Below, one piece after another: positions 27,731 through 41,855 of a stretch of 64,000 nt of DNA; positions within the stretch are counted from its first letter, which is position 1; each line of letters starts with the position of its first letter. Under the pieces are notes generated by a model, which saw only the letters and a list, made by a program, of their open reading frames with translations, was not told the DNA's origin and made no database searches. Origin of the DNA: Plecoglossus altivelis (lineage: Eukaryota; Chordata; Actinopteri; Osmeriformes; Plecoglossidae); NCBI GenBank assembly GCA_036571765.1, contig BROE01000024.1:4822862-4886861 (forward strand). Reading direction: 5' to 3'. Position numbers and translations under genes: made by a program.

Positions 27731-30700
27731 TTTAATGACTTTACTAAGTGTCTGGATTGATTGACCCTGCTCTTAGCAGCGATCTCAGTTTCATAATCAT
27801 AACACGGATTCATGAGATTAAAATGAAAAATCTATTCCGGCAACATCTTTTACCAAACAATTCTGCTGTGCGCAGAGAAAATCTAACTATGCGTGTTTGT
27901 ACAAGGGAACCTGACAGCAGAAGCCTAGTGTGGAGACAACAAGGGTGGTTATTTAGATGTTAGACATAATTACATCACATAATCAACAACCGTTTAAACG
28001 TGGCTAACGTTAGCACTATCACTACCGTTCTCAAGTAGATATTCTTAAAACAAACAAACCTCTAACAAATTCACAGTGAAATGATAGGTTGGAGACTGAC
28101 TCAACCAACTGTAAAACAGGAACACATCTGATGAGGACATTCTTTCAGCCTCTTTCTCGAAAGTTGATTCTCTTGATGCCCCGTTTTGTCGAGCTCTCCA
28201 GAGGAGTCATTTGTGTTTGATCGGCTCATTGATTTGAACGAGTCGAACACCTTTATCTGCAGCAGTGGTGTCCTCTGGCTTCTGTTGTCTGCTCCATGGC
28301 CTCCCTGTAGTTCAGATGGTAGCAACAGGACATGGTTTGATGGCTGTGTTCCATACACTGAGCCACAGCACAGGCCTGCTGACTCTGGAGCCAAGCTGAT
28401 GGGTTCATTTGTTTCTGGTCCATTCTCACCATTCTCTGTAATTCACTTGCGTATATTATATCATGAAGAAATTGCCAGAGTTGTGGTGGAATTGTTTGTA
28501 AGTGAAAGCCTGTAAATCCCCCAGTGAAGCAGTTAGGTTGATACCACTGAACTAGCAAGTTCTTATTTATCAGCAATTCCTTATCCCAATAGTTCTCCCC
28601 AGAAGATATATATTTATCAAATAGAGCAGAAAATGTTATATTGATACTAGTGATATGTAATAAATTATGTATATACTAGTTTTATTATATACTTATATAA
28701 TATCTATATGCCTTAATATATTACTAAGTTATGCTACTCTTGAATATATAATCATCATTCTCTAATACAATTATGAGTAAGGGGCCATCTACCAACTTTA
28801 GAGGATCTTGTCGTCATCTATAAAATAAAAATGGTTCTGTGCGTGTAAGGTGAAGGACTTCAAGCACGGAAAATAGGTTTGGGGAGTAGGGAGCTGTCAA
28901 CTGATTCTTCTCCCTGGCAAACTGCGCTATACTATGGCCTTTTACATGAGTTCTTCCTATCCTTCTTCATAATATGTTCTTTTTTTCCTTCATTATAAAA
29001 AGCACAGAGGAATTTGTTTTAACAGGAATGGACTTGAATGCAAATTGGAGTTCTGCCTGAGGATCTGCAGAGCAATTTATGTTCAATTAAATTAGTCATG
29101 TTGAAAATGGTAATTACTGATGTTAAGTGAAAAGATCATGCGTTTCCAGATACTGATAAGATGTGTCATCGACTATCGCCTCTAGTGCTGGTATTTTCTT
29201 AGTCAAAACTCAAGCATGTTTTATCATAGGATGGCTGGCCATAAAATTATTTTGACTAATGACTGTTGCCTATCATCATAGCATGTAAGCGTTTCTCTAT
29301 GTTACATTTGCATTTTAGTCTTTCAGCACGCACTTGCATCCACAGCGATATGCAAATGGAGATTGTAGGTAAATCAGACGACCATTCACCATTCCTGTCA
29401 GACATGGTTGTCTGAAGTCCAGAAGGCTTTGGAGAGCGATGCTGCTGCCTTGCTCATGTTGGAGAACACGGCTGTGTAAAAACTCAGCTGCTCTCAGTGA
29501 AGCACCAATGACTGTTTAGGAGCTCCAGGGAACTGTGAATTCCCCCACCCCCCTGAGCTCTGCTCAGCCGCACACTCCACCTGATACAATCTCATTGACT
29601 GTCCTGTTCAGCTGCTCACTAATTACAGCCAGGCCAGCCATTTGTCTGGGGTAGCTTTAAAAGCAGCTAATGATGTCGGTCAACTACTGTACAACCAATA
29701 AAAACTAGCCTGAACTTAGAGCTGCAGAAACGAACTCGGGTGAAAAGACTCAGTACAATAGACTTAAGACAAAGCACACTGAAAGGCATGCATTGCATGA
29801 CAGATTCACTCATTACCCATTACCCTTCATTCAGCCCTCTCTTTCATTTCAGCTTTGCAGTTCTTCTCTGGGCCTCAATTATTCAATGCCCTGCTGACAC
29901 AGAATGTACCTCAGATAAAAAATGCATACAGTACACGATAGGGCAGCTATCAAATATTGAAAGCTCCTTATTTGTGCATTATCCATTACAAATGGATGGG
30001 GGAGAAATGAGCCAATGGAATAGGAGTTTCTGTTTCGAAGATAAGATGTTTTGGAAACAAACAGTGGACACCTGATTTAGGGCGATTGGAAATAACACCT
30101 TTTGGTTGATTACAAACTACACTGAAATAAATTGCTTCAAGAAACCGTGCTTTGTGAAGCTGTTAAAATTTCATTTTCTTGTACATTCACTCTGCAGCCT
30201 GATCAATATGATAATTACAGCATGGGTGGAGTCAAGGGCAGAGTTAAATTGAGTTTAAACACAACTGAGGTATTTACAGGGTTAGTTATGTGAACCAAAT
30301 ATCATCAAATTCGCCCTAATGTCAGGTTTTGACCTGCGATTGCACATTAGCTTGACTGATTGGTGTGTTCTGGCAGTTGTAATTACAAGAATGTCTTCAG
30401 CCAAAGGAAGGGCAATTCACCCAGTCAGGGGGCAGGCTCTGTCTCCATTAGTCTACTCTGTTTTATCAGCCTCACACCCAACACACTTCAATGGCATTGA
30501 GAAGGACGTCTGTTTCTCTCTGCTGGTGGCTCCGTCCTGCCCTTCACAGAACAGACAGGAAACATTATTGACTATAATCAAGCATTAAAAGACTTCCTTT
30601 GAAGTCAGACATGTTTTACTCTTCAATGTGACGCGGCAAAGAAAAGAGAAGCCTTCTAATGAAGAAATTCTGAAAACCTCTAGCACATTCTCCCATGTAA

Positions 30701-31650
30701 ACTGGCTTCTCTGATTGGAGTTTGATATCTGGCAGCTTTGATTACTTACCAAGACTAATTTGTTTGTCTTGGCTATTCATAGTGTATTTGTAATTCATGC
30801 TTAATTGGCGCTAGTCTAGAGCCATTTGACACATTAGACACAAGAAAAGTATAAATGGTGACTGTTGATATTAAGAGAGCATAGGCTAAACTCGCCAGAC
30901 GTTATATGCAATGGCTTAAAAAGTACAACCGCGTTTCCATGAATTACAATCGCTACTTCACATTAAAACCCACTTATAACGCTGTGCAAACCCTCTCCGC
31001 TAACGCAGCCACATCAAGACTTCTACACATCCCTGCTGTGCTTCCAGAGTGACATCAGACAGAGAGAACAGCCGGCCACTCGTGGCTCCTTCTGGCCACC
31101 TCATATCTCCCCTCCTCTAGAAGAAATATGTGCTCTTCTAAAAGCTCTGCGAGGAAGAGGGGCCAAGCCCCCGACATGACAGGGTGCTGGGGTGTGAGCG
31201 AGGCTCTGCAGAGCTGCAGGGAAGGACGGTTGGTGCTGGAGCTGGGTGTTAACACAGGTCAGAGCCAGGCTACACAAAGCTCCTGGTCTTCAACACTTAC
31301 TACTAGATCTGGTGTGGGTGGGGTTATGTAACATATGAGTGCGTTGTGTGTATACGTTTGAGCGTTTGGAAATAGAAACGCAGTACTCCGTTTAGAAACA
31401 ATCAATGCAGATGTGTCTGTGATTCCTGTGCAGGGATCCTGGAGTTCTCACTCTTTCACACTGTGGAGTTAGGTTAGTCCACACTAAATGCTTGCTTCAT
31501 TTGTGTTGGATGAACGTTTAGCAAGTTTACAAAAACACACAACTGGAACTCAGAGTACACATTTTCAAAGTAAATGGAGAAAAGAGGGAAAATGCTTGGG
31601 CGTTGGCAGTCTATGACCTCGACAATTTGTTTTGTTTTTTTTGCGGTAGA
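27731..31650 (+). repeat. Tandem duplication, copy 2 (about 3.9 kb)
   Basis: Direct repeat of the preceding segment, starting with the same aatgactttac sequence (27,734 against 23,898). The patch matching copy 1 positions 24,580-24,973 is here 28,416-28,940. It is longer and garbled relative to copy 1, with many small indels. The end is blurred: similarity fades after about 31,610 but a gcggtaga match persists to 31,650. Confidence 0.88.
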
Positions 31651-31907
31651 ACAAATCCCTGTTGAAGACTGATGCTAAGAATTGTGTTTGCCTCTAGACT
31701 ATGGGCTTATGTCAAGTTTTTGTGATCATGCTGACAAATGCAAAGTTTTTATATGCTGAGGGGTCTTTTCAACATCTTGTGGGAAAACCCTCTTCTCTTT
31801 GAAGTATTTAGCTTTGCTTTTCACAAGTCGAACAGCCAGTTTGGGGAAATTATGTTCTTCTTTAATGTTAGACTGCAGCTGCATTTATGTCCGCCTTTTC
31901 AATTTTT

Positions 31908-31923
31908 ATATAAATATATATAC

Positions 31924-31991
<68 letters not shown>
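31908..31991. repeat. Compound (TA)n(TG)n microsatellite
   Basis: A TA run of about 27 bp passes directly into a pure TG run of about 57 bp. Confidence 0.95.
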
Positions 31992-31993
<2 letters not shown>

Positions 31994-34900
31994 TAAGCAG
32001 TAAGCATTATTTAATGCTGTCTGTAATTACACTTTAGTGGGATATGAAGAGGCCCTTGTTTGAAGTGGTCTATGATGAGTGAAATACACTTCAAATAAAG
32101 TATCCTCTTATTGGACTGGAATCACACCCACTAATGTAAATCTCCCACCCACTGTATTGTGGCAATGACAATGCAGTTATCATTTTGCCCCATTCATAGG
32201 ATTTTATGGGATAGTCAAACGCCTTAGAAAGATTAGGAAGAGTGCACTAAAAGGCGCATGAGCACATGAATAACAAATAAGAAAGTGTGCATTGTTAACT
32301 CTGGTGAAGTGTGAAAGCTTGCATAAATATATGGAGTGCAGCCGAGCAAAGTCATAAGATTGCATATGAGGCTGCCCCTGCAGGTGAACTCAGAGCTTGC
32401 GGACACTCGCACGGATGCTGTAATCTGTCAACACAGGTTCCATCTGGCCCAAAAAGCAGCCAGAGAGATGTCTAACTGCCAAGGGCAACCAGGGGCAAAC
32501 GTTCTGCTGTCCAAGCCATGTTTACAGTGGATAATGGATTGGCGTGCAGACAGAAATTCCAACATCCACCTGAGGCCACAGATCAGGTTCAGGTGAGAGG
32601 AATTGAGGTGAGATATTTAGGTTTAATTGCAGGGTAGTGGACAGTTCAAGGGCAACAAGGAACTTTTTAGTGGACTGCAAGAGTAGATCTCTTGCCGCTT
32701 TGAAAACATCTCTGTTTGGAAGAAAGAAGACACAGAACCAGTTGGTCTTTGTATACCCACAACACACACGCAAGTAAGAATCATAAAACATAGCTGATTT
32801 CCAATTAACATGTATATTTTTCTAAATTGGTACAACTGCTATGTTGCTTAGAGCCATGACAGTCCCCCATGGCGCCAGACTCCCAACTCCAGTTGAACTA
32901 GAATCAAGCAGGGATTAATCTTTTATGATGTGTCGGCTTCTGTGTTTGCGTGTGTGTGGAAATTAACATATTTGGCACAGCTACCCTAACGCACAGCATC
33001 ACCCTATTTTAGTTTGTAATTGCAAATTCCCTCTCAAAACTAGCATCAATTCCCCTGTGTCACAAATCCCATAACACTGGTTGCCTAGCCTCCCCTTGTC
33101 CCCTACTGCAGGTGACTGAAGCCAAAATGAAAGATAGCTCCATTTGCTACCCAGCTAATTGGATTACTGCTCAAGGCGCTCCAATAACAGCTGAATTTAG
33201 TGAGACAGACAGAGAGAAAGGGGGAGTGGGGCGTTGAGAGGTAGAGACAATTTTCCAGTGAAATGAGCTTTGCTCCAGGTGGTGAGGAACCCTCCCTCTC
33301 TTCTGCATCAGGAGCTGAAACATCGCCTGTAGACACTCAGCCACGTCGAGCCTCAGAACACATCCGCTGCACATTACAACGGGATATGCTTGGTGCCCGA
33401 GACGGTGGCACGCTACCACACTATTTTTCCTGAAATGGACTGATAGGTACACTTTATAACAGCATGCCTCATAACCCACGATACATGACAGGCTGATAGC
33501 AAGGGTAAAAAGCTACAGAGTATTGAATGATGACTTCTGTGATAAATCCAAACGACAATGCATGTGGATGATGAACTATAGCGCTCTGAGCCGTGACAAG
33601 ATTACAAACTGATACATGCAGTTATGGTTTCTTTCGTACTCTATTTTTTTCCCCTCGCGAGGTCTGTGTGGTCTGAGAGGGGTGCGTGTCATCTTTGGAC
33701 AAGGTTTATTTTTCTGTTCGACTGAGCTGCTATTTCGGGGGCAGTTTCTGCCTGACAGGCTGCCTGACAACAGAAGGAGCAGGAGTCTGTGGCAGGAAGA
33801 AGAGGACTGTGGCGGAAATGTACGCAGGAAGTCAATTCTAGGAGTTCTGTAGAATATCCTTATGAAGACATTGTCTGCCAGGAAGCCACTTCAAAGTGAG
33901 CCAACCTTCCATTGCATGGCAATGTTGCACTGCGTGGTTATAATACACAAATTGAGGATTGTGTTGGTCTACTTTTCAGAGCATACAGCAGCTACAACTT
34001 CAAAACATCAGTTTTGAAGACGACTGAGGTGGATGCAACTTTACTTATTACAGGAGCCATCGTTCAAATCTTTCATGGGAATTTCATTCCCGTCGAACCC
34101 TCTTATGTCCATGTAAGATGAACATTTACTCTGTTTGCATCCTCCCCCATCCCCTGGCCTGTGTTTCAGACGGCTCAAGTCCCCACTATCCTGCTCCCAC
34201 AGGCCATTTTTATTCAGACTGTAAATAAAGCAGAGTCCAATCCACAAGAGCTGTGGAAGAGAAAATCAATTAGAGTCCTGCAATAAAAATATGACCTGAA
34301 ATAAAACGACGACAAGCAAAGGTGGAGTGGAGGGGGGCTCATATGACCATTAGCCACTGGTTATTTATCTGACAAGAGAGGCAATTTAACACTTCCTGTC
34401 TGATTTGCGGGCGTTCTTCATGCCCTGCCCACCAACATCAATATGGGTGTCAGGAGCTATGGCCCTAAATTACTGTTAGACGCTCATTACTGAGCTAAGC
34501 TCAGTGGAATTGGAGTGTGGGTATATTGTGTGTTTGTGAGTGTGCATGTCTGTACGTGTGTGATGTTTGTGCGTGTGTGGCTGAGGAGCGAGTGTGATTG
34601 GACAGGCTCGTCTCTCTTCTTGAAGTGCCTGTCGATGAAGGCCATGAAGACTGAACCAGGTTGACTGACAAAAAGTTGAATAACATATGAGCATCACAGA
34701 AAGACACCCACACGCACAGGCACACATACACACACTGCAGGGATAAAAGACAAAACTGTACTTGAGGGGCCATTCTCTAGGTCGAGGCCTGCACTGCCTG
34801 ATGAAAGCCTGCTCTTTCCGTGAGAGAATGATTCAATGTGAAATGTTTTCGGCATTCAACTACTAGGAAAGTTATGAAAACGCAAAAGAAATCGTGTATG

Positions 34901-35560
34901 TTTCCATGAACGGTGTGCTGAACAGCTAGAATGACTGCAGTCTCTAGTGTAATAGACGCCTGACAGAGACTCTCCTCTCTAAATCACATGGCTGCTCTCT
35001 ATTTCCTGGATGAGTGAACAGTTTCGTTCCTGGTCCAGGTACAGAACAACCCACTTTTAGAGGGGAAACTTCTCTGTCACTCCATGCTGACTGACAATTC
35101 GCTTTATTGATTTTATTTTGTGCTTGGGTATCAGAGCATCTTATGAGGACTGAAGTGCTAACGGGATTTGACCATGTGTAAAGGTTGGTTTCCCAAGGCA
35201 CCAGTATCTACAAACCCGTTCATGCTGTCTGGCAAAATTTCCTTTAATGTCAAGCCAATATTTCTCATAACTCCACTCATCCACAAGCAAATAAGGCTCT
35301 GAAAGGTACACAAGCACCATAGTGCGAATGGGATGCGAAAATGCAACATCCTCAGTGTGAATGTGAGTTGAAGGGGCTTTGTGCCGCAGACTCCCATGAA
35401 AGGTTTCTTGATGCTGGGTAATCCTGACCAGCCTCGCATTCTGTCTGCCTGAGCAGTGAGGAACTGTGGACCTCTGAGCTGTTAAGCCACCACAAAATGA
35501 ATGAACACCCACGCATGTCTTCCTGCCTGCTGTAACCCCTCCCCCCACCTCTTATGACCG

Positions 35561-35575
35561 CCCCCCCCCCCCCCC
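35561..35575. repeat. Poly-C run
   Basis: Fifteen consecutive C, within a C-rich stretch from 35,537. Confidence 0.95.
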
Positions 35576-35863
35576 TCGCTGCAGGTGCTTTTTTTCTCAA
35601 ATGAACACTGACTCAGATAAGGAGGGACTAACAAATCATGATATACTTGACCTGCTTAGGGTAATAGCTAGCCGACCCTTGTTAGAACTTGATTGGGAGC
35701 TCAGAGGATTGCATTGTCGGCAGGGGAATTCGGCCGCATACAGTCTTGGAGGAGGAGAGGAGGAAAAGTTTTTTTTTGTCAGAGATAGTCAAACAGAAAA
35801 ACGAACGTGCAGAGAAAGAATTAAAGGGAAAGCAAGAAAAATAGAAAAAGAGAGAAATACGCA

Positions 35864-35883
35864 TAGAGAGGGAGAGACAGAGA

Positions 35884-35936
<53 letters not shown>
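35864..35936. repeat. (GA)n microsatellite
   Basis: GA run of about 70 bp with early GAAA variants, then pure AG. Confidence 0.95.
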
Positions 35937-35939
<3 letters not shown>

Positions 35940-36636
35940 CTGTCTTTGGAATCAGGCTAATTTGTTCCCCTTATCCCTTCCTGGATTATAGATGACACCT
36001 CAAGTGTCACAAATTGTAGACCAATCACAAGCAGCATCCCCTTCAGTATGAACCAACATGTTTGCAAGGCACTTTTGTGGGCTTGGCCTAATGGAATCCA
36101 GTCCACTAGGCAGATATCATCGCCAAGTTGCACTGCTGAGGTTTGATAAGGCAAAGCTGACTCCAGTCCTCGGAGCCATGGCAAGTGTCCTGGAGTACAC
36201 TGCAAGATGTTACATATTAATACTCTTTGACATTTCAACGCGATAAGATGTGAAAAAATAAATATTTCCTTTATGAAGCCACTCTGCTCACTGTTTCCCC
36301 GGTTAACACAATCTCTGGCTATTTTCTCCCTATAGAACCGTATCAGAATACAAATGTCAGTGTGTTCCTGCTCTCTGCAACCTGCCAGTAGAAATGAAAT
36401 ATGGATTTGTGGAACCCAAGAAGAGTGAAACAGAATGCAGGCTTCTTCTGTCCCGCCCCCCCCTCCCCCCCGCTTCTCGTAAAAACTTTGTTTATGCTTG
36501 GAGTTTCCAGCTATAACAACCAAATGTGCAAGATATATTTATTCAGAGATCAAAGTCTAATGGTGCCCTTGTAGACAGTATGCGCAAGTGTCTGTATGTG
36601 TTGTGCGTGCAAGAGATGACTAGAAGAGAGAGGGAA

Positions 36637-36674
36637 ATGGCGAGAGAGCTAGCGAAAGAGAGAGAGAGAGAGAA
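36637..36674. repeat. Short (GA)n tract
   Basis: GA-rich tract with a central pure run, flanked by GCGAAAG units on both sides. Confidence 0.85.
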
Positions 36675-38311
36675 GGAGATAGCGAAAGCGTCAGAGAGAG
36701 CAAGATATATAAGGAGAAAAAGATAGAGGAAGAAATCATGTGTATGTGTGATTTAAAATCGCATGAAGAGTTATATTCAAAATGATCAATTCTGGAAACA
36801 GGACTGCAAAGGACTTTTTCTTATATCTTGCTACGGGGTGAAAAATTCATGCTCTATTGCCCGATCAAATATGAATAAGAGTATAAGATAGCATTGGAAA
36901 TGGCCATACCTCATGCATTCCTAATAACTTTGGAAACATACATTTGGTCTGGCATAATTTATCAGTGTGTGCCAGAAATAACATTGAGGAAGACACAAGA
37001 ACAATCGTAAAAAGATGTTACATTGTTTCGTGGTCACATCTCATAATTTTAAGTAGGAAGAGACCTGAAGGAATGAGTCCTCTGATCAACTTTGTGCTAT
37101 AAGAATAGGACGCGACACTGAGTGAGCGCCGCGTCTTTCTGTTGCAGTGACATTGCTTGTCACAGGCTACCCTAAGGGACTGAGGCAGGTGTCATATCTA
37201 GTTGAGGCAGCATTGTGCAGCCCGTTTGCTGTTCATAACTTCTCTAGCTCTCGTTTCAGATCACGTCGTCGAATGGTTTCTCCCCTCCGGCTGCTAACTG
37301 ACGGAGGAAGTTTCCTGCTAGAAGCCATGACGATGGTTGGCAGTCATGCTTTCCCTCCGCTGCAAACAGAGGTCATGTGAACAGACAGCTCCCTTACCTC
37401 AACCTTCACTGGCCTGCCAAGCTTATGTAAGGAGACAGACTCGCAGCTCTGAGCCATCCCAGCATGCACTGCACCTCTCCATGTGTCGACACAGCGCAGT
37501 CCAAAATCCACATATGCTCAAGGAGAGGAATTTCAATTCGGGCCTGAAGACTAATGCTTGGTCCATGATCCAGAGATACCAGTTAGCCTCCTCTGTCTAG
37601 ACACTGTGGAGGATTGGAGAACAGAAAAAGATGAAACAGAGTTTCAAAAAAGAGCATTAACTATTCATCCAGAATCTCAATCCTTTATTTGTGTGTTTAT
37701 CTCTGTATTCTGCCTTCCTTTGGTCTTTGGGTCCTCTTTCCTGTGTGTGGGCTCTCGTTAAGCCACTCTGCACTGCGGGTGTTCAAAGCTCCATGTTGTC
37801 TCAGTTCAATCCATCAAGGCTAAACCAATAAACACATTGTCAGAGGGATGTGAATTGTGATCTAGTATCTGTTTCATTAGCATAATGCTGCCAGGCTGAC
37901 TGACCGGATCAATCTGGCTCTCCTCTCCACTTGGACTGTGCCATCTGTCTTTTTGGAGGGGGCTGTGGGGGACGTTGAGTGTATCTTCAAACAAGATGGC
38001 TTTACCAACCTTTCTATTACATTTGGTCCAAAAGCCTAAACAAAGTCTCGTAGTGAGGGGGTGGACGTGGTGAGTCTTCTGTTTGTTCTACCTGTGCCTT
38101 GGTGGAGCTCACTGGCTTGTGAGCATCTGTGTTTGTGAGCGTGTGTGTGCACCGAGGGTCAGTAGATAGTCACCAGGATTGAGATGAAGACTCTGGTACA
38201 GAGGGCAATGATAGGGTAAAATATCACACTGTTAGAGAGTCTACCAGGTACCTGGGACTTCAGCTAAAGCGTTTGGCCGGGGAAATAACTAGAGGAGAGG
38301 ACGAGAAGACG

Positions 38312-38312
38312 T

Positions 38313-38362
<50 letters not shown>

Positions 38363-38520
38363 CAGAGAGAGAGAGACAGAGACAGAGAGAGAGAGAGACA
38401 GAGAGAGAGAGAGAGAAAGAGCGGAAAAGAGAAAGAGTGGAAAAGAGAAAGGAAGGAAAAGATTGAGAAAGAAAGAGGGCGAGAGAGGGTGAGAGAGTAG
38501 AGAGAGAAAGGAGAGAGAGA
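38312..38520. repeat. Long imperfect (GA)n polypurine tract
   Basis: About 209 bp almost free of pyrimidines on the plus strand, built of GA, GACA, GAAA and GGAAAA units. It is the longest polypurine block in the window. Confidence 0.95.
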
Positions 38521-39551
38521 CTCCCTGAGGTTGTTGCACTGATGCAACATCATTTTGTCCTGTTTTTCCTGGGTTTTTTCCACTTAAATGCTTATTTTGT
38601 CCAAATTCATCTGAGATGCAATTCCTTTTAAAGGGGCTCTCACAAAGATTTGTTTTGTATTTGACAGAAAAGAACCTCATTCAGAATGGTTGAAAGCAGG
38701 GGGAGGATATACAGACTACTTGTATACAATGTCCAGAGGCAAACTGAGGTCCACCCCCATGATTCATTACAATTCAGATAAGTAAAATATAGATTACCAC
38801 TCACAATGTACTCATATTGCATTAGGGAGAAATGGGGGTTTAAGAATAACAAACACAATCCAATAGAAAACATCCACAGTGTAGAACAGGGCATGGATTT
38901 GGTAATCCGTTGTTATTTTGGGGCCAGCGGGATGCGTCGTGTGAGGAGCCAAACAAACAAGGAATCTCAACGAAGAAAGACGACTTCTGTCTCTCGTTCC
39001 CTCTCATTGTTGCTTTTCTCTCTCTTATCTCCCTCCTTTCTCATTTTTCTTTTCTTTTTTCCCTCCAGATTCTTTCCCTCTCTTATTCGTTCCATCTATC
39101 TTTCCTACCAGCATGTCCCCATTGCTTTTGGAACAGGAAGAAAAGGTCACACCGTTAATGTACAAAGTGACAGGATATCCATCACAGGAGCCAGTATGGT
39201 GCCAGAATCCCCACATTTCCACACCAAGTCAGTATTCCCAAATGAAATGGTTTGTGTTTTTGACACAAAATATGAAAATGTCCAAGAAAAAGGGAGAGCT
39301 CTCACTGACCACTCGATGAAGTAGGTTATACCATTCTTAGTCTCGCAAGATATTTTGTATCTTTTTTTTTTTTCCGGCGGTTTTTGTACCTTTGCTACTG
39401 TAGCTTCTGGGCCTGTCCTGTGTCTTTTAGTCCTATATACTGTACTGGAACTGGTTCAACCTAGTTCAAATAGACATTTTCTATATGAAAATGACCATAA
39501 AGTAATTACATTATTTGCATAATTTCAAGTGCATCTTCCTTTAATCTAATT

Positions 39552-39674
39552 TCGCTTTCTATTTCTTTCCCTTTCTTTCTCTCCGTCTCTGCCTGTCTCT
39601 CTCTCTTGCTCTCGCCATTTCTCACCTTCCTCTCTCTTGCTCTCTGTTTCTCCCTTTCTCTCCCTCTCTCTACA
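39552..39674. repeat. CT-rich low-complexity tract
   Basis: Polypyrimidine-rich stretch of TTTC, CTCT and CCTCTC units with interruptions. Confidence 0.85.
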
Positions 39675-41812
39675 GTGTCACTCGTTGTCCTTGTGGGTGA
39701 TTAGAATGCACCCTGGCTGTCTGTCTGCTCTCTCATTAATCACACTCTGAGCGGCTGAGAGGGAGACGCTGAATCTACAGTTTGTCCTCACCATAGCCCT
39801 CCAAACACTGAGCTATATGATATACACCGCCTAGGCCAGTTCTCATGCAGAGCACGCAGGTTGTACGCCAATATGATACTCGACTGATAAATTTCAAAAT
39901 GTCATCTAATTATTTTACTTGGCATAGTTATAATGAGTTATAATGCTCCATACACTGTGTGAGGCTTTCCGGAGCATCTAGATGTTGACATTGGTTTAGT
40001 TTTCCATTAAGTTACCTTTGGGAGATAGTCCGATTAAATACCATTTGATATATAATGCAATATTTGCCTTGTAATCTGAGTGAATGTTTTTTAATGACTC
40101 GATCAATCTCTGCTCTCAAGATCAGTGAAACTGAAGCAGGCTCATTAATAAAATATACCTCTCTGGGCTGTGTGGAAAGATGGACTTGCTTGCTTTGATC
40201 AACCCTAAAAACATAATTGCACATGCACAAACGCACACACATAAAGATGTTCACACAAGAACTCTTACATATGTATGTAGAGACCCTGGCAGGATTTACC
40301 CCGTTGAAAAACTGAACACTTGCAGCAACCATCGCTAAGGAAAATAGGCCCGATTGGACTGGATGTGCTTTGGTTTTAGAAAGATCAGAGAGCAATATAA
40401 CATGCCCAAATAACTGGAGTTAAACATACAGTATCCTGCCAAGATGCATACCACAAACCACATTGCTCTGCCAGTTGGTGGAATGCCTTCATTGCACTAC
40501 ATTTTGTAGGGCACCTGTGTAAAACAAAAACAAAGGAATGAAACACCCACACAGACCTATGCTGTCAGAAGTGTCAGAACTAAGATGGAGAGAAAAGAAG
40601 TGTCACTGTAGCTGCATGGTGATCAAACCAACCATGTCACAGGGGGCCGCTCACGTACGCCCATAGAACTGCAACCTAGCCCCCTGAAGGAAGACGAGGA
40701 AAAACTCATAGGAAAACTGTGTGGGGGAAAAAAATGAAGAAAACTTGATCAGTGCAGGAGTAAGGGGGAAGTCAGTGAGGGGCAGTTCGGTGAAGTGTAT
40801 TCCCTCCTCCAGAGACGATTGGTAACAGAGAGGTGTGGACCAAGCCTATTTATATGCCAGGCTGTGACACATGCTCTACCTTTCACATATTCCCCCGTCT
40901 TCCATGCCTCGGACTGTACCTTGCAATGTCCTTACTGTTATTATAACGTGAGTGGCTTGTCACCAACAAGACTGGGGATACGATGGTCCACACGCACAAC
41001 TGTAGTTATGGATCAGCCACAAGGCAGCTTGCTGAGTTGTCGGCCCTTAGACTGGGTTGTCATGGCACTGGTGGAAGGCCACAATGTACATGTTTATTAC
41101 TGAAGCTGATGTTGACACTCGCACAAACACACATTTGAACAAACACCTTTTCTCACCTCATTGCTGTTTTCAATAATACTCCAGAATGAAATTTTTATAT
41201 TTCATGGTTGAACTCGTTTTCCTATCTATGTTGATAGATATTTTTTGTTGATATGCAATTGTTTTTGTTTTCGCAATTAACTTTAATGGGCATAGAAATA
41301 GTTTTGTCATGGCCAAGACAGCTACAATGTGTCATTCAAACACGATTACATTCATTGTTATGGGTCATGTAGCATGGATTCAACATGGGTATAATTTTAT
41401 GCATTGCCATTCTAAAACAAAATCATCTGGCAGGACACATGATTACCACATGCCAGGTGCCATGAGAAGTCCTTAGAAGAGTAAACTGAAAGAGTTAGCA
41501 GGATCTAGGCAATACAGAACACCGTAAGACTACGCTGGCTTTGCGATTCAACGTCTTCGGCTCATTGCACACTCAAGAAGCTGTTAAAAACCGTCATCGT
41601 ATGCTGCAGCCGATGTGCGTGTTTCCATTCCGCTTTTCTTTAGCACGTTTTTTCTCCTTTTCCTGCTTCCCCGCTGTTCTCCAGCGCAGTGTCTTCCACC
41701 TGGGTAGCCACTAAGAGCCATCCCAGGAGATAGAGGCAACACATATTCCCTTGAGATGGAGGGCGCGGTGAGGTAAACTAAATCCAGCATGTCCACAATG
41801 AGCCAGTGTGTA

Positions 41813-41855
41813 TGTGAGAGGGGAGAGAGGGAGAGGGGGGAGGAGGGGGGGGGGT
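41813..41855. repeat. G-rich tract
   Basis: Purine tract with repeated GGGGAG units ending in ten or more consecutive G. Several G-runs make a G-quadruplex possible. Confidence 0.85.

Noticed and set aside
23912..31331. Repeated identical open frames in the two tandem copies (for example 71, 97 and 111 codons).
   Set aside because: Their identity only reflects the DNA duplication. None has coding features, so they are not a small gene family.
35957..36523. Minus-strand open frame of 188 codons.
   Set aside because: It is the longest frame in the left half but shows no family motif, begins with a low-complexity Gly run from a C-rich tract, and has no convincing splice partners. Chance length in 64 kb is likely.
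40795..41103. Plus-strand frame of 102 codons with several Cys residues.
   Set aside because: I do not recognise it. There is no zinc-finger spacing and no adjacent exon, so I treat it as chance.
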